A stretch of 64,000 bases of DNA. Origin: Chromobacterium sp. ATCC 53434. GTDB lineage: Bacteria; Pseudomonadota; Gammaproteobacteria; Burkholderiales; Chromobacteriaceae. The stretch lies in contig NZ_CP025429.1 in the NCBI RefSeq assembly GCF_002848345.1, positions 2,108,001-2,172,000 of the forward strand, given 5' to 3'. Both the position numbers and the translations under genes were made by a program. A model generated the notes under the pieces. That model searched no databases. It was not told where the DNA came from and worked only from the letters and a program-made list of their open reading frames with translations. Shown piece after piece: positions 18,553 to 26,648 of the stretch. Within the stretch, counting starts at the first letter, position 1; each line of letters opens with the position of its first letter.

Positions 18553-19853
18553 TTTTGTGTAAACGGGGTTTGGGTTACGCCTGTGGAATGCGTTCCTCGA
18601 ACTGAATGGTAAAGCGAGTCAGCGCTGCCTTCCAATCCCGAATCGGCATGGTCCACTTCTGACTGATGTTCCTCAGCGCCAGATAGAACAGTTTCAGCAA
18701 CGCCTCATCACTCGGGAACGAGCCCCGATTCTTGGTCAGCTTTCGCAGACTCATATTCACCGACTCGATGGCATTGGTGGTGTAGATCACTTTCCTGATC
18801 TCCGGCGGGTAGTCGAAGAATGGCGTTAACCGAGCCCAGTTGCGCCGCCAGGACTGACCAATCGGCAAATACTCATCATCCCACTTGGCCTCAAACTCAC
18901 CTAGCCGCTGCTCAGCTTCGTCGAGGGTGGCCGATTGGTAGATTCGTTTCAGGTCGGCGGCTACTTCAGCACGCCGCTTCCACGACACGTAGTTCAGGCT
19001 GTGTCGCACCATGTGTACGATGCACAACTGCACGGCTGCTTTCGGGAAGACCGCCTCGATAGCCTCCGGGAAGCCCTTCAGGCCATCGACGCAGGCGATA
19101 AAGATGTCCTGTACGCCCCGGTTACGCAGTTCGGTCACGACCTGAAGCCAGAACTTGGCTCCCTCCGTCTGCGCCAGCCACATCCCCAGCACCTCCTTCT
19201 CTCCAGCCAGGGTAACGCCGATGGCGAGATAGACGGCTTTTACGCGTACAGCCCCCTCACGTACCTTCACGTGGATGCAGTCGAGGTAGATGATTGGATA
19301 AACCGAATCGAGAGGGCGAGCCTGCCAAGCTTTGACCTCTTCGGTGACGGAATCCGTGATGGAGGAGATCAGGCTGGGTGAGACCTCTGTGCCATACATT
19401 TCTTCCAGATGGGCCTGAATTTCCCGAACAGTCATCCCCCGGGCGTAAAGCGAGATGACTTTGTCGTCGAATCCGGTCCAGCGGGTCTGGTGCTTGGGAA
19501 TGAGTTGCGGCTCAAAGGTACCCTGGCGGTCGCGTGGTACCTCGATAGGCAATTCACCGAACTCGCCCTTGAGGGTCTTTCGGCTCTTGCCATTCCGGGT
19601 GTTACCGGAGGGATTGAGCACCGGCTCGTGTTTGCTATGGCCAAGGTGTGCGGCCATCTCGGCATCCAGTGCTTTCTCGACCAGCAGCTTGGTGAGCTGT
19701 TTGAGCAAGCCGTTCTCGCCGATGAGGTCTTCGGGCTTCTGGTAATTGGCCAGCAAGCTGTCCAGTAGTGTGTCAGGTACGTCGTGTTTCTTCGAGCTCA
19801 TTGTGTCTCCAGACTAGGTGGCAGTTTCCTGCCAAATGTCCGTTTACACAAAA
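18553..19853 (-). mobile_element. IS256-family element
   Basis: The transposase gene is bracketed by inverted repeats TTTTGTGTAAACGG (18553-18566) and CCGTTTACACAAAA (19840-19853). No matching 8-9 bp target duplication is visible at the proposed ends: the left flank is a GCCTGTCCGAATT sequence that resembles the end of the IS5-family element at 49.7 kb, and the right flank is a truncated gene. The boundaries may therefore be off by some bases, or the insertion has been rearranged. Confidence 0.8.
18575..19801 (-). CDS. IS256-family transposase
   Basis: This 408-residue protein has the typical IS256 (Mutator-like) layout: an N-terminal segment with LLANYQKPEDLIGENGLLKQ, then a DDE core with Asp in IYLDCIHVKV, Asp in IACVDGLKGF and Glu in YTTNAIESVNMSLRK. 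The length is normal and no frame disruption is seen, so it is probably functional. A fragment of a related transposase start (KRAKPDPELLKMADSLL) remains at 52087-52156. Confidence 0.95.
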   Translation of the reverse strand: MSSKKHDVPDTLLDSLLANYQKPEDLIGENGLLKQLTKLLVEKALDAEMAAHLGHSKHEPVLNPSGNTRNGKSRKTLKGEFGELPIEVPRDRQGTFEPQLIPKHQTRWTGFDDKVISLYARGMTVREIQAHLEEMYGTEVSPSLISSITDSVTEEVKAWQARPLDSVYPIIYLDCIHVKVREGAVRVKAVYLAIGVTLAGEKEVLGMWLAQTEGAKFWLQVVTELRNRGVQDIFIACVDGLKGFPEAIEAVFPKAAVQLCIVHMVRHSLNYVSWKRRAEVAADLKRIYQSATLDEAEQRLGEFEAKWDDEYLPIGQSWRRNWARLTPFFDYPPEIRKVIYTTNAIESVNMSLRKLTKNRGSFPSDEALLKLFYLALRNISQKWTMPIRDWKAALTRFTIQFEERIPQA

Positions 19854-20185
19854 TTCAGTACACGCCCCAGAATCCCAGCAAACACAAACTTCATACCTAT
19901 CCATGTCCCGATAACAGTTACCCAACTAAGCCAACGCTTTCGAGAAGGATTGACTATATTTTGTAGTGGCGTGAAAACCACCCAGCAGGCTAATCCAAAT
20001 ACCAATCCACTAAGCCCTTGCATAGCTACCTGCTGCCAATAGTGGTCAATATTATCGGTAATAGGTCGTCCGATAGCGCCCGCAATAAACCCAAAAGTTA
20101 GCCAGCGAATTAAATATGTCCGCCATAACATCCACGGTCTAGAGCTTGCTTTCACAATATCTAATTGAATGTCTTTATCTTTCAT
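19844..20185 (-). pseudogene. Membrane protein of unknown function, 3' end cut by IS256
   Basis: Reading from ATG 20185, the product has several hydrophobic segments (LIRWLTFGFIAGAIG, GLVFGLACWVVF, WVTVIGTWIGMKFVFAGIL), with three or four membrane helices likely. The last codons and the stop come from the IS256 inverted repeat (..VLNFV-stop), so the native C-terminus is lost. The gene is AT-rich relative to the chromosome and lies downstream of the T6SS cassette beyond two hairpins. It may be extra phage cargo. No family recognised. Confidence 0.55.
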
Positions 20186-20423
20186 TTCAATGCACCACAA
20201 GCTGATCCGCTCAGATCGCCATGAGGTTGCGCGGCACATCCAGGCCACCGTCACGACGTTGTGTCCCCCCTGCCCCAGGGTCGCAGGCTCCAACGCTTCT
20301 GCCTACTGGAGAGCAAGACATCCTGCAATGACAATAGTACTTTTATTGCCTAAAATCAGGCCAAAATCGGGGTGTTTTGGTTCAAAATGGGAAAAAAGAC
20401 GGGTAATACCAGTCACCCGTCTA

Positions 20424-20500
20424 GGCCGGCTTCGCCGGCCTTCTAGCGGCGGAGTCGGATGCGCGACAGGCATGAAAAAACCCGCCGAGGCGGGTCTTTG
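20424..20500 (-). terminator. Hairpins downstream of the T6SS effector cassette
   Basis: GGCCGGCTTCGCCGGCC near 20426-20442 is a strong hairpin. A second, AACCCGCCGAGGCGGGT near 20479-20495, is flanked by an A-run on one side and CTTT on the other, so it could end transcription from either strand. They separate the immunity gene from the truncated membrane gene. Confidence 0.6.
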
Positions 20501-20519
20501 CCTTCCGTTGGCCACTACC

Positions 20520-20861
20520 CTACTGACACTGACTGCTCCAGTCACTGACAACCATATCCCGCAACTCCTCGCCCTTCACGAATACCGATAGACATTGGCC
20601 TCTCTTGTCCTTGTACTGGAGGATGCAGACACCAATGTCCATGGCGCAAGAGTAGACCTCTTTATATCCGGCACGGTAAAGAATCCTGTCCACGCCCACC
20701 AGCGTGCTCGGGTCTGGATTCTTGAACGGTTTCCAGCCATGCGCGACCACTGCTTTCCGCGCCGACCTGAACGCCTGGTCTTTTTTAAGGAAGGTGTCAG
20801 CTTGATCAGCCGCATAGACCGACGCACTTACCACCATTAGCAAAGCTAGAACCAGCCTCAT
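20520..20861 (-). CDS. Probable periplasmic immunity protein for the GH104 effector
   Basis: This 113-residue protein has a clear cleavable signal peptide (MRLVLALLMVVSASVYA) and a small mature domain with four cysteines (YSCAMD, GVCILQ, GQCLSV and a near-C-terminal SQC), suiting two disulfides. It starts 4 bases inside the end of the muramidase gene. A small exported Cys-rich protein translated directly after a wall-degrading T6SS effector is the usual pattern for its cognate immunity protein, acting in the periplasm. No homologue is named; the immunity role rests on position and export. Confidence 0.7.
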   Translation of the reverse strand: MRLVLALLMVVSASVYAADQADTFLKKDQAFRSARKAVVAHGWKPFKNPDPSTLVGVDRILYRAGYKEVYSCAMDIGVCILQYKDKRGQCLSVFVKGEELRDMVVSDWSSQCQ

Positions 20862-21457
20862 TTGATCGCCCCACCGCTTGAAGTGTAATAACCCGCAAAG
20901 TCTTCATACTTGGCGTATGGCTGCTTGTATCGCCCCGGCTTGCCTTTGCCTTGCGGCAGTGCAGCCCAGCGTCCGGAGCAACGGCTCAGCGATGTTTCAA
21001 GATCGCCATCCACGATTGCCTCAATAGCTTTTTGCGCTCTGAAAATTTCCACAGCGATCAAGTCTTGCGTATGGGGCGAGAAGTCTGTAAGCCCCATACG
21101 CCCCCCCATATCTCGCCATGTCACCAGATTGATCTGGTACATACCCGCTGCGCTAGTCTTGCCGTCGTAGCCAGGGCCGGGGTGCGTAGAGTAATCGCTA
21201 AAGCGCCACTTGTCGTTCTTCTTACCTTTGATCGCCCCATACATGAAATCGTAGCCGCCGCCCTCGGCTTGGGCGATGGCTTTTAGGAATGCAGCCACGT
21301 TGGGATTCGCGAGGTATTCCTCGTTTTGCGCCTTACGGACGGCCTTCTTGTCTACCTTGATAACCTTGGCCTTGCTGTCCGTGCTGGGTGTGGTGGTCTT
21401 TTCAGCCACTTTGATCAAAGGCGTCTTTGTCGGTTCGCTGACGAGCGCTTCAGCCAT
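20858..21457 (-). CDS. Lambda-R-like (GH104) lytic transglycosylase, probable T6SS effector
   Basis: This 199-residue protein starts at ATG 21457 (GGGAGGTGATA upstream), overlapping the PAAR gene end. After a Lys/Thr-rich N-terminal ~45 residues comes a domain that follows the phage lambda endolysin R pattern: AFLKAIAQAEGG (Glu65 in the position of the lambda catalytic Glu19), FSDYSTHPG, SAAGMYQINLVTWRD, LTDFSPHTQDLIAVE and LSRCSGRWAALPQG. Such enzymes cut peptidoglycan glycan strands without hydrolysis. There is no signal peptide, so delivery to a rival periplasm by the linked PAAR protein is the simplest reading. A phage lysis role is possible but unlikely, because filamentous phages do not lyse the host. 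Confidence 0.82.
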   Translation of the reverse strand: MAEALVSEPTKTPLIKVAEKTTTPSTDSKAKVIKVDKKAVRKAQNEEYLANPNVAAFLKAIAQAEGGGYDFMYGAIKGKKNDKWRFSDYSTHPGPGYDGKTSAAGMYQINLVTWRDMGGRMGLTDFSPHTQDLIAVEIFRAQKAIEAIVDGDLETSLSRCSGRWAALPQGKGKPGRYKQPYAKYEDFAGYYTSSGGAIK

Positions 21458-21995
21458 TATCACCTCCCATGTCGAAATCACCGATATGGATTGCCACCAC
21501 TTCAGCCACCTTGTGATCGTCGATCATGTGCGTGTAGCCGCTATCGTCGGAAGTACCGTGTTCTTTGCTGCCATCTGACCGAATAATCGTGTACTCGGCG
21601 CTCTTCAGCGGCTGACCTTCTTCGTCATGCAATTGGTACTTTTCGTTGAACATGAGCCCTGCGGCTACCGCTGCCGCAGCTGCGATGGCGCCGGAACTCC
21701 CTGCCCCTGTTGTTGCTGCTCCGCCGCCTTCATAGCTGCGCGTCACTTGTCCCAGCGTTGAAATCAGCGAGGCCCCGCAAGACGTCTTATGACCTTCGAG
21801 CGCTACTCCTTTTCCGCCTACGGTCCACGACGGATCCCCTTCTACAATTACGCAGTCTGTATGCCCTTGTCGCGGGCAGCTTACAGCGTCACCCACAAGC
21901 GCAACCGCTTTGCCGAACATAGTTGTCGTTGCCGATGCACTTGTAACATGGCCGCCATGATCGGTCGGATCACCCAGCCGAATAACAGGTTTCAC
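21450..21995 (-). CDS. PAAR protein with TTR-like C-terminal adaptor domain
   Basis: This 181-residue protein begins with a canonical PAAR domain (MKPVIRLGDPTDHGGHV, VALVGDAVSCPRQGHTDC, EGDPSWTVGGKGVALEGHKT). An Ala/Gly-rich hydrophobic stretch (TTGAGSSGAIAAAAAVAAG) precedes a ~55-residue C-terminal domain starting YQLHDEEGQPLKSAEYTI that looks like a transthyretin-like beta-sandwich, known on some PAAR proteins as an effector adaptor. It sits at the head of the effector-immunity operon and overlaps the muramidase gene. It would sharpen a VgrG tip and carry the muramidase. Confidence 0.85.
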   Translation of the reverse strand: MKPVIRLGDPTDHGGHVTSASATTTMFGKAVALVGDAVSCPRQGHTDCVIVEGDPSWTVGGKGVALEGHKTSCGASLISTLGQVTRSYEGGGAATTGAGSSGAIAAAAAVAAGLMFNEKYQLHDEEGQPLKSAEYTIIRSDGSKEHGTSDDSGYTHMIDDHKVAEVVAIHIGDFDMGGDNG

Positions 21996-22354
21996 GAATA
22001 TCGCCCCGCTTTGAAAAACCGGAGGCTACGTCAAAGAAAAAGGCCTGTGCCACTAGTCCATGGTACAGGCCTGGAAAGCCAAAACCTCCCTCGCCGGGCG
22101 GCATGCCTGGGGGATGTTTGGCAAGCCAACATCCCCCCGGCCTTGCCGGGAGGGTTTTTGAGTGAGTAAGGGCGTCAAGGGCCCGAGTCCTCGCCTGCGC
22201 CTGCGGCTAGTCTGCGGGCCGCGCCAAGCCCTTGACCCCCTGCAGGCGCCCTAGCGCGCTCTACGGCGCGACAATCAGGAAAACCCTTCGGGCCGGCACG
22301 CCGGGCGTCCTGCAGCCGCAGAAATGGAAAAACCCGCCGAGGCGGGTTTTCGAA
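21996..22354. other. Hairpin-rich phage intergenic region (candidate origin and packaging signal)
   Basis: No gene here. Three inverted repeats follow in 200 bases: AGGCCTGTGCC/GGTACAGGCCT (22041-22051 with 22062-22072); a long stem from 22081-22117 to 22128-22158 (AACCTCCC.. GGGGGATGTT with AACATCCCCC.. GGGAGGTT-type partner); and GTCAAGGGC/GCCCTTGAC (22174-22182 with 22228-22236). A fourth hairpin ACCCGCCGAGGCGGGT near 22327-22342 has T runs on both sides and ends the phage operon. Clustered hairpins in the one large non-coding gap are typical of filamentous phage replication origins and packaging signals. Confidence 0.6.
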
Positions 22355-22681
22355 CTAGCGCACCAGGTGGCGCGACAACGGCGGCGGCTCATGAAGCCAC
22401 CGAACACGACGCGCACGCAAATCAATCCATCCATGCACAGACCAATAAAACTCATAGCTAGGCCGTAACCCCAAGAATAACAATCCCCCGACCCAGATCA
22501 TCAACAAGCAGAACATGCCAGCAAGAGCACCCTCAAAGGCCGCTACAACAGTCCCCGCCTCACCATCGGGCAACAAGCAGATCATGCCATAGGTCAGCGC
22601 TGCAACCGCGACGGCAAGGACCAAGCGCAGCAAAACAAAAAATGCATCGGCAAGTAGATCAACAAGCCATAAACGCGACAT
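22355..22681 (-). CDS. Small phage membrane protein, unknown function
   Basis: This 108-residue protein has two or three hydrophobic segments (FVLLRLVLAVAVAALTYGMI, GALAGMFCLLMIWVGGLLFL) and an Arg-rich tail (DLRARRVRWLHEPP). It immediately follows the regulator gene and precedes the operon terminator, so it is the last gene of the phage transcript. It may be an accessory assembly or superinfection protein. No family recognised. Confidence 0.6.
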   Translation of the reverse strand: MSRLWLVDLLADAFFVLLRLVLAVAVAALTYGMICLLPDGEAGTVVAAFEGALAGMFCLLMIWVGGLLFLGLRPSYEFYWSVHGWIDLRARRVRWLHEPPPLSRHLVR

Positions 22682-22682
22682 A

Positions 22683-22994
22683 TCACCCCTTCAATTTCGT
22701 TACCGTAACAAATTCTTTGGGCATGGCTTCAGGCCTCTTAATCCCAGCCCTGAAAAGCTTTTGTGCCGCACTGCTGAGTTCGTCACTAAGTTCAACAACA
22801 CCAGACTGCAAAGCGACCGTTAATGCATTGACCAGCTCGGACCAATCAGCGTCATTTAACGTTACGGTGACAGTTTCTCGACGATGCTTGGCCTGGCGCT
22901 CCGCGTTGGTCATAGCCTTTCCAGTCGGCGGACGGCCTCGTTTCTTCGGCACCGGCAACATTTCCATCGTGGACTTATCGTTAGTGTCACGCAA
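22683..22994 (-). CDS. Small basic DNA-binding-type protein, probable phage regulator
   Basis: This 103-residue protein probably starts at TTG 22994, because GGGAGGGTGG is well placed upstream; ATG 22967 has no such signal. It opens with a basic AT-hook-like segment (PVPKKRGRPPTGKAMTNAER) followed by a segment reminiscent of a ribbon-helix-helix protein (RETVTVTLNDADWSELVNAL). Two near-identical palindromes lie just upstream at 23024-23036 and 23053-23064, which could be its operators. Confidence 0.6.
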   Translation of the reverse strand: MRDTNDKSTMEMLPVPKKRGRPPTGKAMTNAERQAKHRRETVTVTLNDADWSELVNALTVALQSGVVELSDELSSAAQKLFRAGIKRPEAMPKEFVTVTKLKG

Positions 22995-23023
22995 TTGACC
23001 ACCCTCCCATTGAAACCATTTTA

Positions 23024-23064
23024 CGTTACCGTAACGATAAATTCAATATTTTCGTTACAGTAAC
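23024..23064. promoter_or_regulatory. Paired palindromes, candidate operators
   Basis: CGTTACCGTAACG (23024-23036) and CGTTACAGTAAC (23053-23064) share the palindrome GTTACnGTAAC with centres 29 bases apart, in the space upstream of the small regulator gene. A further copy lies at its 3' end (22699-22710). Confidence 0.5.
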
Positions 23065-23212
23065 ACATAAATACCACTGCCCATATTCTCGCGCCGAAGT
23101 CCTGCGCCGTCCGTCCTCGCTCCCGCTGCGGGCGGGCGGCGCAAGCCCCGGCGCTCAATGCTGCGCATCGGATTTACTGACCTGCAGCAGCAGCAAAATC
23201 TCATTACTACTA

Positions 23213-24334
23213 TTAATTCGGCAGTAATAATCCGTACAGATTGTATACTTCCGGCATGGAAAAAATCGATGTGCGCAAGCTTGAACTGGCCGCCCGTGAG
23301 CAGCTGAGGCGTACCGCTATCCGGATGTACAAGCGAGGCCGGTCTCAAGCCAGTATTGCCGAAGAACTCGGGCTGCGCCGCCCCACCATTTCCGCCTGGG
23401 TGGTGCGTGAGGCAGCACTAGGTGCGCAGGGATTCAAAGAACAGAAGCGCGGTCGCGCCGAAGGCACCGGCCGTCGGCTGACCGAGGCGCAGGAAGCCCG
23501 GATCAAGCAGGACATCGTGGATCGCACGCCAGACCAGATGAAGCTGAGGTTTGCCCTGTGGAGTGCTCAGGCGGTCAAGGCTGTAATCAAGCAGATGTTT
23601 CTGATCGATCTGCCGATCCGTACTGTCCGTCTGTACTTGGCCCGCTGGGGCTTTACGCCGCAGCGCCCGCTCAAACGCGCTTATGAGCAGCGACCGGCAG
23701 CAGTCGAGAAATGGCTCAAGGAGGAATACCCGGCTATCGTCGCGCGTGCCAAAGCGGAAATGGCTGAAATCAGCTGGGGCGACGAATCGGCGGTGTCGAG
23801 TGTTGAGCACTTTCCGCGTGGCTACGCCCCAAAAGGCCAAACCCCAGTTCTGGTGTTATCCCAATCGAAAAGAGCGCGCATCAACTTGATTTCGGCCATT
23901 ACCAACCAAGGCAAGATGCGCTTCATGCTGTACCGGGAGACCTTGACGGCCCGGGTGCTGATCAAGTTTCTGATGCGGCTGATCCGTGATGCTGGCGGCA
24001 AGAAGGTGTTCTTGATCCTCGACAACTTGCGCGTGCATCACAGCAAGCTGGTGCAAGCATGGTTGGAGGAGGAAGAGAACAAGAAGGCGATTGAGTTGTT
24101 CTTCCTGCCCAGCTACTCACCGGAACTGAACCCGGATGAATACTTGAACGGCGACCTGAAGGCCAGAATGAGCGCAGGTGAGCCGGTTCGATCAGACGGT
24201 CAACTTCAAGGGAAAGTGCTGTCCCATTTACGCTCATTGCAGAAGCAGCCGGCCAGAATCCGGTCGTACTTCCGGCATGAAAAAATCCGCTACGCGGCAT
24301 GAGCTTTCTGTACGGTATTTGACTGCCGGATTAA
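23213..24334 (+). mobile_element. IS630-family element, copy B
   Basis: 1122 bp with the same ends as copy A and TA duplications at 23211-23212 and 24335-24336. A clean insertion: the secretin reading frame is restored when it is removed. Confidence 0.93.
23256..24302 (+). CDS. IS630-family transposase (copy B)
   Basis: The 348-residue predicted protein is identical to copy A, with the same HTH and DDE residues. It is read on the plus strand, against the phage transcript. It is bounded by intact inverted repeats and is probably active. Confidence 0.95.
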   Translation: MEKIDVRKLELAAREQLRRTAIRMYKRGRSQASIAEELGLRRPTISAWVVREAALGAQGFKEQKRGRAEGTGRRLTEAQEARIKQDIVDRTPDQMKLRFALWSAQAVKAVIKQMFLIDLPIRTVRLYLARWGFTPQRPLKRAYEQRPAAVEKWLKEEYPAIVARAKAEMAEISWGDESAVSSVEHFPRGYAPKGQTPVLVLSQSKRARINLISAITNQGKMRFMLYRETLTARVLIKFLMRLIRDAGGKKVFLILDNLRVHHSKLVQAWLEEEENKKAIELFFLPSYSPELNPDEYLNGDLKARMSAGEPVRSDGQLQGKVLSHLRSLQKQPARIRSYFRHEKIRYAA

Positions 24335-25531
24335 TAGCATCGCTAGATGAGGCATCAAACAGCCGCGGCAGGAAGCTGAAACCCTTGCGGCTCCCCTGCT
24401 CTTTGCTCTGCTGCAGGCCGCCCAGCAGCACCATATCGCCGTCCGCCAGCGCTACTGCAGTAGACAGCTCCCGCTTCGTCAGCGTGGGGCTGTTATCGAC
24501 TCCCGTTTCCGTTTTGGCAAAGTCGCTGATCTGCTGACGAATGCGCATATCGATGCCTCCCGAACGTACAAACGGGGTCAGATCGAAGATCACACCCGAC
24601 GAGCGGTATTCAATGGACTGAACGGGCGTCGAACCACCGTTCGGATACGAGATTGACGATACCGTCGGCACTTCCTGGCCAACAGACAAATGCGCCACCT
24701 GGCCGGAGTTGACCAAGAGCCGGCTATTCGTCACCACCTTAAACCGGCTATCGCCGGCCAAGGCGCTAAACACGGCATCAACCGTGCCAGACTTGAAGCG
24801 AATAAAACTGTCCTGCTGAGACGCCGCCGTATTGAGGCCCAGCGACAACTTACCCCCCAGGACGGACAGCAGCAGGTCGAATGCACTGCCCTCGCGCCGA
24901 CCGGTATTGACCTCGTAGACCAGGCTGCGAACCATCACCTGACCTACAGGAACATCCAGCTGAGGCAGCAGCTTCTGCAGACGCACAATATCCTGCGGCT
25001 CCCCCATAAAGACGAGCACATCCCCGCCAGCCTTATCCAGCAATGCAGCCGCAGAACCCGGAACCGTAGGCGCATCCGTCCGTTGCTCAGGCGCCACCGG
25101 AACCGTCCGGTTTGCAGAAAATGCCCCCTTCACAAACGGCCCCAGGAGATCCGCCAAATAGCTGACGTCCCGAAACTTCGGGTGATAGACGAAGACGTCT
25201 GAGGCCTGCGCCTGGCCCTCCCCCTTTGGCATCACGAAATCAACGCCGGCGCGATCCTCAAGCACATAGCCCAAGCCTCGCAGAAAGTCCCGCCAGAACC
25301 CACGCAAATCGCCACGCGCGCCATCAAAACGAAACGAAACTTGCCGCTCATCCTGCAATACCTTCGGATCAAGTACATACGGGGTCTTCAACGCCTCGAC
25401 ATAGACCAACTGGACGACTTGAGCGACCGTCACCCCCTGGAAGTCAAACCGCACCGCCTTCGTCGACGACGGAGCCGCCACCGCAGCCTGCAGCAAGCCC
25501 AGCAGGGCCAACGCCAGAAAACGGAAGAGGC

Positions 25532-26644
25532 TCATTTACGGACCTCCTGAGCGCGCTGCACACCAGTCCAGCGCATCACCTTGCGGCCGTCCACCGTGCC
25601 GATCTGCGCCGCGCCCACCCCCTGGAACATCGAGGGCGACTCAACCCGCAACCGGCCGGCCCCATCAACCAAAACCACATAGCTGTCATGCTCATTGGAT
25701 ACGCTACCGACAATGCGCCAAGCGTCGGAAAAGTCAGACGGCGCGGACGGCGCGGGCAGGCTGTCTACGCGAGGAGCAGCCGCAGAAGCCGCCGGCGCTG
25801 ACGCTGACGACTTAGATGCAACCCCATCGCCCGACGGCTTAACCGCCTCAGCGCTAACAGGATGAAAATATCGCCATGCATAATAAAGCCCCAGGGCTAC
25901 AGCCACACTTAAAAAACCAACGCGAAAAAACAAGAATTTATTCTTGGCAAATACATTTTGCCTAGAATCCACCGCCAATTCCTTTGCTTTTTCGTGCGAG
26001 TAACTCTTATATAGCGCATAAATCTCTGGCCGAAGCGAAAGCGGACCGCGCTGGCTAAATGGCTTCTTGGAGATTCGCGCCCCGATATACAAGCTAACTA
26101 CGTAGTGATTTTTTAGCCCGACCTCTTTAGGCTTGTGCGTAATACTGGTCATTTCAATCTTCCCCTTCAGCTGGCGGGAAAGAAGGGTAATATCAGGATC
26201 AATCACAACCAAGTCACACGTATGGCCCATCTCATTCGAAAAATGTCGATGCTCACGGAAGAAATAACTGTGCGTTCGCTTAACTCTAGTTCCGCCCTGC
26301 TCCCAATGTCGCGTAGCCTCATCAATAATCACCAAATCGCCCGGCCAAACCTTAGGGTAGTCCATAGCAGGAACAGAAGACGGCTTATCTAGCGCCTCCT
26401 GACCGGGAAAGAAATCCTCATCATCAGGTGCGCCGCGCGTGCAGTTTCGGATATGCCCAATGCAAATTATCTTCTCCGGACTGCCAAAATTCTGCGCCAC
26501 ATAATCATATATATCTGAAATCCTCAAACCCTCAACATTGGTCAGAACAAACCGACCGTCCGCCACCGCAGGCAGAATGACGTTTTCAACAACACCATAT
26601 GTTTTCCCTGAGCCAGGACCACCACCAAATGCATTAATAGGCAT
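25532..26644 (-). CDS. Filamentous phage assembly ATPase, Zot/pI family
   Basis: The 370-residue product from ATG 26644 (a TTG start at 26656 would add four residues) shows a Walker A motif GGGPGSGKTYG at the N-terminus and Walker B DLVIIDEATRHW near residue 105. A single membrane helix (FFRVGFLSVAVALGLYYAW) sits near residues 240-260, and an Ala/Ser/Pro-rich periplasmic tail follows. This is the Zot/pI layout: an inner-membrane ATPase that drives virion extrusion through the phage secretin encoded next. Confidence 0.93.
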   Translation of the reverse strand: MPINAFGGGPGSGKTYGVVENVILPAVADGRFVLTNVEGLRISDIYDYVAQNFGSPEKIICIGHIRNCTRGAPDDEDFFPGQEALDKPSSVPAMDYPKVWPGDLVIIDEATRHWEQGGTRVKRTHSYFFREHRHFSNEMGHTCDLVVIDPDITLLSRQLKGKIEMTSITHKPKEVGLKNHYVVSLYIGARISKKPFSQRGPLSLRPEIYALYKSYSHEKAKELAVDSRQNVFAKNKFLFFRVGFLSVAVALGLYYAWRYFHPVSAEAVKPSGDGVASKSSASAPAASAAAPRVDSLPAPSAPSDFSDAWRIVGSVSNEHDSYVVLVDGAGRLRVESPSMFQGVGAAQIGTVDGRKVMRWTGVQRAQEVRK

Positions 26645-26648
26645 AATA

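Larger units (their letters stand above)
23155..25535 (-). pseudogene. Phage pIV-like secretin, disrupted by IS630 copy B
   Basis: The ORF starts at ATG 25535, 4 bases inside the end of the Zot gene, with signal peptide MSLFRFLALALLGLLQAAVA. It has secretin features: N-domain repeats and a C-terminal barrel region (VGQEVPTVSSISYPNGG, GVIFDLTPFVRSGGIDMRI, ALADGDMVLLGGLQQS). The IS at 23213-24334 cuts it after ..RLFDASSSDA. Removing the IS and one TA restores the frame, which then reads SSNEILLLLQVSKSDAQH and stops at 23155. The interrupted ORF instead ends on 33 IS-encoded residues. The missing final strand (EILLLLQV) belongs to the conserved secretin barrel, so virion export is probably blocked unless a host secretin substitutes. 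Confidence 0.9.

Noticed and set aside
20858..21457. Phage lysis gene (endolysin) reading of the GH104 protein
   Set aside because: Filamentous phages leave without lysis, there is no holin, and it is translationally coupled to a PAAR gene and an exported partner.
21789..22468. Plus-strand open frames across the PAAR gene and hairpin region
   Set aside because: Mirror or hairpin-derived frames with no start signals; the minus-strand PAAR gene and the non-coding hairpins explain the region.
17349..24334. A composite transposon formed by IS630 copies A and B carrying the T6SS cassette
   Set aside because: Each copy has its own TA duplication, and copy B's removal exactly restores the secretin, so B is an independent insertion. 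A composite origin is not excluded for later mobility, but is not needed.
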